Translations under genes and position numbers: made by a program
Assembly: GCA_958295665.1 (NCBI GenBank)
Contig: OY282559.1
Coordinates: forward strand, 264,158,057-264,222,056
DNA length: 64,000 bases
Origin: Tipula vernalis
Lineage: Eukaryota > Arthropoda > Insecta > Diptera > Tipulidae
Direction: 5' to 3'
Notes under the pieces: generated by a model
What the model was told of the DNA's origin: nothing
What the model saw: only the letters and a program-made list of their open reading frames with translations
The model's database searches: none
Shown: piece after piece, positions 33,861-44,174 of the stretch
Layout: every line of letters begins with the position of its first letter
Position numbering within the stretch: the first letter of the stretch is position 1

Positions 33861-36800
33861 TTAGATATTGTCCGGAACTGATTCCACATTAACTGGAAGA
33901 GCACATATACGAGTTATTGCATGCTTAAATTCTGAGTTCGACATTTTAACCGTGACCACTCTCACATACCCATCTTGACCCTGGTGAACGTTGATGATTC
34001 GAGCCATATGCCATTTTAAAGGAGGCATATTATCTTCCTTTAATACGATAAGATATCCGATCTGTGGAGACTTACATGGTGTATCCCATTTTCGACGTTG
34101 CTTTAATTGACTTAAATACTTCTCTTGCCATCGTTTCCAAAACCTTTGAAATGTATGAACCTTTTGAAAATAACTGAGTCGGTTAAAATCTAAATGTAGC
34201 AATGATGGATCGGGAATTGAATTGATTGGCTGTCCAATCAAAAAATGTCCAGGCGTGAAACACTCCAAATCATTTGGATCGTCTGACATTGGTCCTATCG
34301 GACGTGAATTCAAGCATGCTTCAATCTGAAGAATAACGGTATTCAACTGTTCAATAGGAAAGGCATAATTGCTGAGAACTCGTTTAATGTGGTGTTTGTG
34401 CGCTCTTAACTGCCGCATCCCACAATCCTCCGAAATGGGAAAACCGCGGTGGGATCGCATGCCATTGAATATTCGATTCCAAGCAAAACTGGAGCACTTC
34501 GGTTTGATGTAATTCCGACAAAAATAAACGACGAAGATCGAGTAGCTCCGACTTTGAGCCGACAAAATTAGTGGCATTGTCCGAATATATGGTTGAACAT
34601 AGCCCGCGCCGAGACACAAATCGTCGAAGAGGAGCTACAAAAGCAGAAGTGGACAAATCCGACACCACTTCCATATGAATAGCCTTTGTCGCGAGACATA
34701 CAAATATTGCAACATAAACCTTTATTTGGACCCTTGATCTTAATTTACTGGTAGTCAAAAATGGGCCACAGAAATCTATGCCGACATTTTGGAATGGTCT
34801 CGAAGGTCGAACTCGATGATCGGGTAATTGACCCATGATTTGCTGTAAAGTGTGAGGTCTTGCTAGGACACAACGTATACACTCTCCTACCACCTTTCGA
34901 CACACATTTCGGCCTCCTATGATCCAAAATCGTTGTCTTTGATTATAGAGGACGGTTTGAGGTCCCGCATGAAGAAGACGAATGTGTTCATTCCGAACCA
35001 GTACTTTTACAAATGAATGTGATCCTGGCACCACTAATTGATGCTTATGATCAAATGAAACATCAGCATTTTTCAATCGACCAACGACCCTCATCACTCC
35101 ATCACCATCCAGAAACGGAGCAAGAGAAATTAGTTTACTTTGACGAGAAACGCATTTCTTCGAAGCTGATGAATTTCCGATGAATAGTAGAATTGTTGTA
35201 TAACCTTGATAATAAGTTTCAAGGCGCCATCAAGGTCACAGACTTGTAGCGGTTGTGCCGATGATGTGCGATCTGTTTTTGAGTCGTTCGATTTTTCCTT
35301 TGACAGCCCTTGATAAATCGATGGACATAGGTGAAAATGCGCAAAATCTTCTGATAATCGGACCACTTTACTACAGAAATCCATTCCTCAATTGTCACTG
35401 CACTTTCGACTGGTATAGTGGAAATTTTTACTGGTCCCGATTCTAGGTTTGACAAAATAGGTTGCTGAGATTATACTAAAACCCTTTTATTTATGAACGG
35501 CGGACCTTTCCACCACTGATCACAACTTGAGAATTCTTTAGGCATGAGCCTTCGGGAAACCAAATCTGCAGGATTTTCTAACGAAGGAACGCATTTCCAG
35601 TCATCTGGGGAACTTAAATCTTGTATTTTAGACATCCTGTTGGCTACGAAAGTTTCAAATCGCCCTGGACTCGACCTAATTCTATGAAACGTAATCTCGG
35701 AATCTGTATATAAGAACATTGAGTTGAATTTAACCTTCATCGCGCGTACAACTTTGTGAACCACTTGGGCCAGCAGAAGTGAAGCGCATAATTCTAAACG
35801 TGGTATGGTTTCAGTTCTCAGAGGAGCAACTCTGCTTTTCGAGCAAACGAAATTAACGAATACATTATTCTCAGAATCAAGGCTACGAACATATACTACA
35901 CATCCGTAACCTTTTTCGGATGCGTCCCCGAATCCGTGAAGCTCGATCGACCTTACCATTGGCATAACAACACATCTTGGAACAGATATTTCATCAATTG
36001 AAATCAATTGACGTTTAACCTCGTTCCAGTGATCATGTAATTGAGATGGTAAGATCTCGTCCCATTCCACCTTTGTTGCCCAGAGTGTTTGCATGAAATA
36101 TTTTGCTTCGAAGACAATAGGTGTGCATAGACCTAATGGGTCAAACAATTGCGCAATTTTCGATAATACTGACCTTTTCGTAGATTGTTGCGCGATACTA
36201 TACTTTTGAAACGAAAAATTGAATTTATCAGTTTCCATGTTCCACTGCATCCCAAGAATTGAAATCGATTTCGAATGATGTGACTAGTCCAAAGACGACA
36301 CTTCTGGATGGTTTGAGGTTATTTTACGTAAGTCAAATCCTCCTCTACTCAAAAGATCTACAAGATCATTCGTCAACTTCATCGCGGATTCCAGATTGTC
36401 AGAACTAGTCAAAACGTCGTCAACATAAAAGTCCTGCTCAAGCACCTCTGAAGCTTCCGGAAAAGTTAACTGTTCATCCTTGGCCAACTGGACCAATGTA
36501 CGAAATGCGAGGAATGCAGCACTCGCTGTGCCATATGTGACTGTTCTGAGTTTATAACACTTTAACGGTACCGATTCTGACTCACGCCACCAAATTCTTT
36601 GTAAATCTTGGTTATTATCCTGAACTAAAATCTGACGATACATTTTCGCTATGTCGCCAGTTATGCCAATCAAGTATTTCCGAAATCTCAGAATGATTGA
36701 AAACAAGTTCTGCTGAATAGTAGGACCAACCATTAGACACTCATTCAATGATATGTTCGTCGAAGATTTTGATGAGGCATTAAAAACAACGCGTAATTTA

Positions 36801-37699
36801 GTTGTGTGCTACTGCTTTTGCGAATGCGACTGCGTGATTTGGCATAAAATAAGATATTTTATGGATACAATCAGTTTCGTCTGGGTTGCTTTAATAATTC
36901 TGGGTCTTTATGAATGCGCCTTTCAATTGCCAAAAATTGTTTCAAAGCGTTTGTCGAAGAATTCCCTAACTCTTTGATCTTAGGTTTTATTGGAAGGGCA
37001 ACACTATACCTTCCCGTTTCAGTTCGAATGACATTTCTGGAATATTGTGTTTAACAGATTTTCTCCTCGATCGAGCGCGCTTTTGGATCATCAATGCTTT
37101 CCATGATCCAGAATTTCTGGATTTTCTCATCCAGACATTCGAATGCGCTTAGCGATATATTTCTTGTCTTTGCCGACTCTGATTTCCTTTCCGATAAAAT
37201 TGGATTATTTCCCGTCTTACCCATGACTACGTATCCAAAAACGGTATCGTACATGGGAAGATCCTGAATTATGTTTAGTTTACCACCATTCATGATTTCT
37301 GCAAATGTCTCCGCACCAATAATCAATTGTGTCGGGCTTTTGAAACCACGGATCAGCCAATTGGACGTGTTCTTGAATTGAGCTTTGATCGAACGGGATT
37401 CGATAAGATGGAAGCCGTTCCAATATTTTGGACTTTACCAGGCAGTTAAGATTTGACGTATACTCAGTTGTCCGAGACTCTATGGAAATGGTTACTCTTT
37501 TTGTTGCCGTTGATACGTCACTATTGATTCCGGTAATTTTGGTATGCACAGGCTCTGTTTTTAAAGACAGCCTTTTGCACATATTTTGAGTGAAAAAATT
37601 TGCTTGGAAACCACTATCTAAAATAACCCGACCTGGGACACAGTTGCCAAATGAATCTTTAATCCAAACTACTGCTGTGGCTAAAATAATTTGTTTCAT
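33861..37699 (-). pseudogene. BEL element 2 pol (protease, RT, RNase H, integrase), broken
   Basis: The protease segment (37699-37280) has RVILDSGFQANFFT, the D-S-G active site followed by Phe where BEL peptidases have Ser. Next is IIGAETFAEIMNGGKLN with TVFGYVVMGKTG (37326-37220). The RT (36800-36284) has RVVFNASSKSS, ITGDIAKMYRQILVQDN, YKLRTVTYGTASAAFLAF and the catalytic DFYVDDVLTSSDN. A TAG at 36284 precedes RNase H (36250-35471) with FDPLGLCTP, IELHGFGDASEKGYGCVVYV and IPRLELCASLLLAQVV. The integrase has HIRLLHAGPQTVLYNQRQRF, the zinc-type CRKVVGECIRCVLARP, then VGIDFCGPF, TIYSDNATNFVGSKSE and FGGLWDAAVKSA. A frameshift near 34400 leads to the C-terminal part (NSRPIGPMSD; LTPGHF is changed to FTPGHF; MARIINVHQGQDGYVRVVTV). 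All catalytic motifs are recognisable, but stops and frameshifts break it. Confidence 0.9.
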
Positions 37700-37869
37700 A
37701 TAGCTCTCGGAATAGAAACACTATGATAATCCGTTCCGAATGATGTTGATACTGACGATGATAGACTTGAGGAAGCTTCAACTTTTTTATCTAAAGCGAT
37801 GTACAGTACAATTTACGATGATATTTATTTCTTTACACTCGATAAACCGGAACAATGAAATATTTATAT

Positions 37870-38585
37870 TTATACAATGTTTATTATTATTATTATTAGG
37901 GAGGCATGCGGGCGATCAGCCACTTCGCACTGCGACCTAAAAGATCTATTATGCTGGCCCCTGCTTAATTATCCGTCCAGTCAATATTCAGGTTCTTAAT
38001 GAACCTAACAATACTGCCTTCGAGTACGTGACACATACTATCTGGGCTTATTGCTCTCCCTCCTAGATGTTTACGACAGCATGTAGTTCCGCTAGAAAGA
38101 CGGTAGCATTGGAGCTCAAGGACCTCGAGAGGGTTGTCCCGCTCCCGTATATTCCTACTCCTACCCCGTATTCCGTTTGATTTTACTCTTACGAGTTGCT
38201 GGGAATTGCAAATCACCTGTAGTTCACCCAGCTTTACTACAGGAAGAGGCTAAATAAAACTGGAGGGTGCTTGGTATCCAGAGTCCGCATATTTTGGACT
38301 GATTAACCTATCAGCCATTCATCTTTCGGCATATGCTGTTCCACCTTAGATTAGGGGTTTTTGTCAAGGTTTTCTCCTTTAGCGCCGTACTTTAACCTGT
38401 GCCAAATGGCCAAAAATGTGCCAAATGGCCTTAGTTACCAGTGGTTGCCACGAGGAGGCAGTACGTACACTTGCGAATTGTGAAGAGGTTACCCCTTACA
38501 CAATTGTACCCATCACGCAGCTGCCTAATGACAAAACCAGAACAGCTCACGTGATGCGCACCCTACTTATATGGTTCTCCTTTTA
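37870..38585 (-). mobile_element. Deleted I/Loa-group retroposon inside BEL element 2
   Basis: The left part (37887-38215) resembles the 3' end of the element at 17430 (shared CACTTCG and AGATCTATT landmarks and GGTTCTTAATGAAC) and ends in six TTA units, i.e. a (TAA)n tail on the minus strand. The right part (38220-38585) resembles the 5' UTR at 20970-21345, with TTTTTGTCAAGG, TTTAGCG-CGTACTTTA, GTACGTACACTTGCGAA and AACCAGAACAGC in the same order. Nearly all coding sequence is missing, so this is an internally deleted copy. A direct repeat GTGCCAAATGGCC occurs twice at 38399-38431. Confidence 0.6.
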
Positions 38586-38770
38586 AAGATGATTTAAATT
38601 TGTTCGAAGATTTTATTGCTAATTAGCTCGAAGAATAATGTCGAAGATTTTATTGTATCATCTACTGTTATTAACCGAACAATTATGTCGAAGATTTTAT
38701 TGTTGCTCGAAGAATGACGCCGAAGAATAATCTCGAAAATTATTGTCGTCTTGTTATAGTTTTGTTACGT
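38586..38770 (-). repeat. Repetitive 5' leader of BEL element 2
   Basis: The motifs TCGAAGATTTTATTG (at least three copies) and CTCGAAGAATAATG/GAC alternate between the primer site and the start of the gag remnant. The leader of BEL element 3 is also repetitive but with a different motif. Confidence 0.55.
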
Positions 38771-38956
38771 GAATAATGAAAATTCCACGTGTCGGAGATT
38801 TTAGCGTGTATTCCGCTTTACGATAATTATTTTTTGATAATATCGATGTTTTATTAAACCACGTACACTATTTGTCGATAACATTCGATGATAAAAGAAG
38901 CCGATGATTAATATTTTCGAAGATTACAACGGTTCACAATGTGGATACGCTGTGCG

Positions 38957-38974
38957 ATCCGGCTCGAATGACCA
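38957..38974 (-). promoter_or_regulatory. Primer binding site (tRNA-Tyr type, one mismatch)
   Basis: On the minus strand TGGTCATTCGAGCCGGAT differs at one base from the perfect tRNA-Tyr complement seen in BEL elements 1 and 3. It is separated from the 5' LTR by 8 nt. Confidence 0.75.
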
Positions 38975-38982
38975 TTTATTTA

Positions 38983-39264
38983 TGTTAGAAAACTTATAAT
39001 TTTAATTTGTGGATATTTTGTCTAGTATTTTTTGTGATGATTAATTATTCAAATTCGATGAAATAAAACCCTAGGAATTAATCTGTTTATTATAATACAT
39101 TTTAATTATTAATTTTATACATTTAATTATAATATAAAAAAGAACGATGATGTTCGTATGACAGTATTTTTACGACTCTCTTAAAAAATGACTTCACATT
39201 TTTTTCCCACAGACATATTCTTGTTCGCCTATGAACACAATTCTCTTTGCTTTACCAGTAAACA
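38983..39264 (-). repeat. 5' LTR of BEL element 2
   Basis: It starts TGTTAGAAAACTTATAA and ends CAGTAAACA. Compared with 33257-33583 it lacks an internal block of about 40 bases. It is followed by the duplicated target GCATC. Confidence 0.9.
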
Positions 39265-41311
39265 GCATCTTTCATAAACTTTATAAATTTATAGCCAGGT
39301 AAGACCTCAGTCATATGTCAGGGTTGATATTCAAATGAGTTGTATATCTCCATAATGAAATTTTTGGTTTTATACAATATTATTTATAAATTATAAACAA
39401 AAATCTAAAAATTGAATAGTAGGGAACAGGTTGGGGTCAGCCTGACCGCTATTCACCAACAACGTTAGAGCAAACAGTTCACCTACAGTATGTTAAATAT
39501 TTTTATCGAAAACTCTACCGATCGACCACTAATAGTTTAGATAGAAATCTGTGCATTCAATCGTAAAATCCAAGATCGGAAATCCAGGCTTTTAAAAGCT
39601 CCAACAAGCCCAAACAATGAAAACCATTAAAACCATAATAACTTTTTTCACTTTATGCCAAGAACAATCGATAAACTTAATAAATCTTTAAATTGCAACG
39701 AAAAACCATTCTAAATTTTAAACATTATATCCCTTTTCATTATCTCCATGTATATCATAAGTATCTTGTACGTATACATAATAAAATAAAAGTTCATTTT
39801 CAATTCCTGGCGGTACACTAGAAATTATTATTTTTTGTAAACAATCCTTTCAAAACATGAAACAAATAAAAACGGCACGAACAACAAGGACATCAACAAC
39901 ATACATATATACATTGTTTTGTTATCACGCGAGCCCAATGACAGCCATTGTAATTTTTGTTTTTCCTAATATCCAATGTAACGTATTTTCAATTTTCATG
40001 TCAAGAAAATCGAACAAAAAATAAAACAACAATAGCACAGTATAATATGTGTATGGGTTCGTATATGGAGGAGCAGATCCGTATTATCGTCACCTTATAT
40101 CGAACATAAAGTCATAGTACATGTACAATATATGTATAAACACAGTAATATCAAAATATAAAAAATAATAAAAATGTCAGCAAGAAAAATGGAATTTTCA
40201 TTTGTAACAATAAAAATTGAATAAAAAAAAAAATGTTTGTATGTCAGTTTTGTAAGTAAACACACACATGGTACAGAGCCAAAAAAAGATAAAAAAAATT
40301 GTTTCATATAAGAGGATTAAATTGCTGAAGAATATCGAAAGTACGAATTTATTGACACGCGTCTCTATAATATACTGTATGCCTCTTCACAAGCTCGCGT
40401 GTATTTTATTTACTTTTCGAGAAACAATTTCCAAATTTTATTTTCGGAAATACAATTTAATAAGCCAGATTATGTGGGTGGCGCATGTTTTGTGTCTCAA
40501 GAGATATGCGTTTAATAGAAATATCGTCAACATATTTTACCTGAAGCTCTACAGAGTATAAAAAATTCTTGCATGATCCAATCATATATTTTGATAATAA
40601 GCCAAGGCTTATTATCGTACAATTATATTTTTCGGTTAATATTGAACTTTCCAAGTATTATTTTATCTTTGCTCAACGTCTAAGAATATGGTGTATAACA
40701 CAGTTAATGTTTGTGAAGAGGTTGGGAAATATTTTTATGAATCGATATTAAATTGATATGAAATCAATAAATTGTTCTATAGAAATACATATGTCTCGTA
40801 ACCCCTTATGCTTGGCAAATATTTAGAAATTGACCTATACAAGATTTTTTATTTAAATTCTAATGTTACATCGATCACTGTGGCTTCTTTTCCAGGGTTT
40901 CTCTCTTTCTTGCTGGGAGCTGTTTTTACCACTAATCCTTTTTCGGTGTGGTTCTTCAAAGCAATTTTGACTAAATAACTCGTTTACAACAGTAAGTGCA
41001 TGATACAGTATTTGTAAACCATTACAACATTTGTTGTAGTTTTGCTTCCATAGTTTTAGGTACATGTTCATCCTTTAATAAGTTTAGTTTGTGTTAATCT
41101 TTTTCTAGCTATTCGCTCCAGTTTTCTTAAATGACTCCTGAAAATTGGAGATACCTTTCTTTAGCAGAAAAATAGACTCTGCCATGGTTATATGCTAAGG
41201 CTAAATTATAAAAATAAGAACCAATCGGAATTTGGTGTAAAGCCAGTCCTGCAACTAGTATAGGAAGGAATAGTTTCGAACGGTTTGTAAAATCTTCGGA
41301 ATAGCAAATCG
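39265..41311. other. AT-rich stretch without assigned gene
   Basis: This holds a GGTCAG-C-CTGACC palindrome (39435-39447) related to the one at 29876. A short minus-strand open segment (about 40975-40850) contains EKGLVVKTAPSKKERNPGKE and ends at a stop; it looks protein-like but is unassigned. The remaining open frames are low-complexity. Confidence 0.3.
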
Positions 41312-41656
41312 ATTTTTTTTTTTTTTGATTTTAATTTATGCAAACTGTTCTGGGGCTCAAGGCACTCCCAACTATTTCGCAGTTTACTTTTACCGTCCTA
41401 CTTTAAGCAGTAGTAGCCAAATCGAGGACGGGCGGCTATAGACCCGTTTTTGTATAAACCACCTGCACATTGCATTGCTTAATGTCAACCTATAGTGCTG
41501 ACATGAAAGGTGGGTCGCCCATGGATTCTGCACTCTCAACAAGGGGTCATAGTTGTGTTCATCGTCATCACCGATCGTAATCAGCTGATGAAAAATCTTT
41601 TTTGCATTCCGCCCCTATCGGAATTCAATTCCGGTAACTCCCATTTGGCCGGTATT
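41312..41656 (-). mobile_element. Poly(A)-ended, GC-richer sequence: probable retroposed 3' UTR
   Basis: On the minus strand this block of about 330 bp, noticeably more GC-rich than its neighbours, ends in AAATTAAAATC and then a run of 14 A (T-run at 41313-41326). No protein motif is visible. An oligo(A) end abutting unrelated AT-rich DNA suggests target-primed reverse transcription of a non-LTR element 3' UTR or another RNA. The source family is not identified. Confidence 0.4.
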
Positions 41657-41689
41657 CTTTAAAATTATTGAAACAATTTGTTGTAGTTT

Positions 41690-42330
41690 CATTTAAAACG
41701 ATTTTCCTGTTGGAAAGTTTCTGATACAGTTTTCGTAATACCCAAGTAGTACCCATTGGTTTCTTCTCGATTGAGATGAGCGGTTCGGTTAAGGATCGAA
41801 TATCTTAGTATTTGTGGATAATTCGGAGATAATTATGATTGATTGACCACGATTTCGAATTGCTTAATTATATGTCGAGACCAGTTCATTGAAGTAGCTA
41901 TGAAACTGGAATTTCTTTGGTTCTTTTGTTTTGAAATCTTTGAAATTAAGGAGTTTTCTTTAAATAATATTTTTATTTGGGCAATGAATTTTGGGTCTAT
42001 GAAACTTTATTTGGCCCCGATGTCAATTAAGAGTTTTAATTTAATGGTGGGATTAATTTTTATGTGAGTGGGGGTTACTGTCTGGTGTGAGTTAAGGTTT
42101 AAGGAACCGATTGGTTCTCCGAGGCATTTGGTAGAAAAATCAGAGATGTATCTGCTTCCAGAGATATACCTGTTGATAGATCTTGGTTTATATCTAGATT
42201 TGGGATATAATCTAAATAATTGTTAAATGAATTTGCGTGGTTTATATTAGAATTAAATAATTGTAAACAACTATTGTATACTTCATATGGGTGATTTTGG
42301 TCCGAACTGAATTATTATTTTGCTGTTGTG
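41690..42330 (-). pseudogene. Gypsy-type protease fragment
   Basis: The minus strand reads THIKINPTIKLKLLIDIGAK, an in-frame stop, then SFIDPKFIAQIKILFKENS and TSMNWSRHIIKQFEI. LLIDTGA-x-xSFI is the Gypsy retropepsin active-site region (here DIGAK). A Gag-like stretch (RCLGEPIGSLN region) lies upstream at about 42120, and decayed sequence downstream includes HLNREETNGYYLG. No RT remains. It abuts the CR1-like fragment at about 42350. Confidence 0.5.
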
Positions 42331-42364
42331 CTTTATTTTATATATAACTTAAGAATTCATCCGT

Positions 42365-42547
42365 GGCAATTCATCCGTGGCAAAATGCGTTTTGATTCAG
42401 TTTCATATAAACACAACGTAGAAAATCGAAAAGGCAGTTTCGAAATAGCTTTCAAACTTTTGTTTTGCAAGATCTGTATTTTTTTAGCTTACTATAGTTA
42501 GCAATTCCATATACATTAAACCCGTAAAGAATTCGTGGATAAATAAA
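42365..42547 (-). pseudogene. CR1/Jockey-like RT gene, 3' piece (split by BEL element 3)
   Basis: The minus strand reads YPRILYGFNVYGIANYSKLK and KIQILQNKSLKAISKLPF, ending near RILPRMN. This is the region after the RT thumb in non-LTR polymerases (YGI-x-WG ... LQNKALR pattern). It continues the frame of 50293-51091 if the BEL element and one copy of ATAAA are removed. A micro-duplication of AATTCATCCGTGGC lies at its end (42352-42382). Confidence 0.75.
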
Positions 42548-43416
42548 TGTTCGATAGCAACAAATAATCATATATAGGTAACATAGAAACACCCTGTCAA
42601 GAATACACATTCAGCTTCACTCAAGTTAAACTCATTTATTAAATCAATTTTTACACTATTTAACGCGCTATTAAAAATGATTCACTGGTTTCACAACCTA
42701 ATAAATAAGAGATCCAATCATGTTGGCTATCCAACTATCCATTCCGAATCGGAAATATGTAGCGAGCTGAAATAATGTGATGCTTCTGAAAGGAAGGAAA
42801 ATTTATCATTCATCTTATTTATAAACAAATAATTTATACTTATCTTGTTGTAAACTTTATGTAAACCAATTATATGATATTCATTTCGTGAATCTGTAAT
42901 AAAATTATAATTAACTAAATGTAATAATTTAAGAACAAATGTAAACAAAAGTACCTTGGTTGTGTAAATATTTTCTTATTTTGACATATTATGTAAACAA
43001 AATTTATGTTGTGCTGTAACTATCACCAATATTTGTACTAGATTTTTAGAATAGTAGCTCAATTTTATATGAAAGAGATAAATACATTGCAAGGAAAGAG
43101 AGTAATATAATTGTTAAAACACGATGTTATGTACAAAAGGAACGAAAAAAGTAAAAGTTGAAGCTGTCGTGAAGAGTTTTTATGTGCACACACAACCAAG
43201 AGTCGCCATTAAATTATTAGTAAATGTGATAATTAAATAAAATAAATTCTCGTTCTAAATTAAATCAAAAAATATTAAAAATAAATTAAATAAAGTTTGT
43301 CGTTGAAATTATTTATGTAATTACGTTTTATTTGAATTTGTTTCGTTTTATTAAAACGCGGTGAAAAGAATACAGTCCACTCAAAAGTTAAGTGGTAACT
43401 TGGTTGTGCTCGCACA
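42548..43416 (+). repeat. 5' LTR of BEL element 3
   Basis: It runs TGTTCGATAGCAAC to GTGCTCGCACA, 869 bp, collinear with the 3' LTR without indels. A TATATA-like or initiator promoter was not clearly identifiable. Confidence 0.95.
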
Positions 43417-43422
43417 TATTTT

Positions 43423-43440
43423 TGGTCCTTCGAGCCGGAT
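43423..43440 (+). promoter_or_regulatory. Primer binding site complementary to tRNA-Tyr
   Basis: TGGTCCTTCGAGCCGGAT lies 6 nt after the LTR end and is a perfect 18-nt complement of the tRNA-Tyr 3' end including CCA. Confidence 0.85.
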
Positions 43441-43639
43441 TTGCGGTACTACTAAAAACAGTGAAGTGAATTATACGGCATTCTCGACAGAGTGAAGCCA
43501 AAATTTACAGTAATTGCGTATATGCATAATCATTCATTGAACAATACGAGGTGACGCCATTGTTGGTCGAAGACGATAAGACGCCATTTTCGTAAATATC
43601 ATTCAAGCGAAGAAAGATATCATCAATATATTTAGTTTG

Positions 43640-43910
43640 AATTCCGGATGTGAATATCGGAATTTGAACTCCAGCGAGGGAGTGGCATTACAGTGAATTT
43701 TCGGAATTTGAATTCCAGTGAGGTGACATTATTCAGTTTGAATTCCGGGTGGGAAACTCAAAATTTAAATTCCAGCGAGGGAGTGACATACATAGTGGAT
43801 TTTGGTAATTGGATTCCAGTGAGAAGGTATTATTATTGAGTTTGAATTCCGGGTGTGAATCTCAGAATTTGAACTCCAGCGAGGGAGTGGCATATCCAGT
43901 GATTAAAATT
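43640..43910 (+). repeat. Tandem repeats in the BEL element 3 leader
   Basis: About five imperfect copies of a unit of the form GAATTTGAAYTCCAGYGAGG + GAGTGGCAT, alternating with TTTGAATTCCGGGTG, occur between the primer site and gag. The units contain GAATTC half-palindromes and hence potential stem-loops. Confidence 0.7.
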
Positions 43911-44174
43911 GCAGCAAGGATATTGGAGCAACACACAGAAACAAAAGTGGTAAGTGAAACTAAGAATCATCAAGTTACTTTAGCGTATTGAATAGTGTAT
44001 CCATCATCGTTGCGGTTGATTTAGCAAGAATCAAAAATTAGTTTACTTGAGGTTGTATTGTGTACAAGCTGCATACCAAAATCAAAAGTTAGTGAAATAT
44101 TTGTCGACGTTATACGTAGTTAAACAAAAAAAAAAACAAAAAAAAAAAATAAGGGGAGAAAATATTCTGTTAGA

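Larger units (their letters stand above)
33257..39264 (-). mobile_element. BEL/Pao element 2 (minus strand), 6.0 kb, TSD GCATC
   Basis: Two LTRs (33257-33583 and 38983-39264), both TG...CA, are bounded by GCATC on each side (33252-33256 and 39265-39269). A one-mismatch tRNA-Tyr primer site lies at 38957-38974. Pol pieces on the minus strand complete the structure. The gag region is mostly deleted and carries an I/Loa-group remnant (37870-38585). Confidence 0.9.

Noticed and set aside
42727..42948. 73-codon minus-strand frame repeated at 49603-49824
   Set aside because: It is present twice only because it lies within the two BEL LTRs; no protein resemblance.
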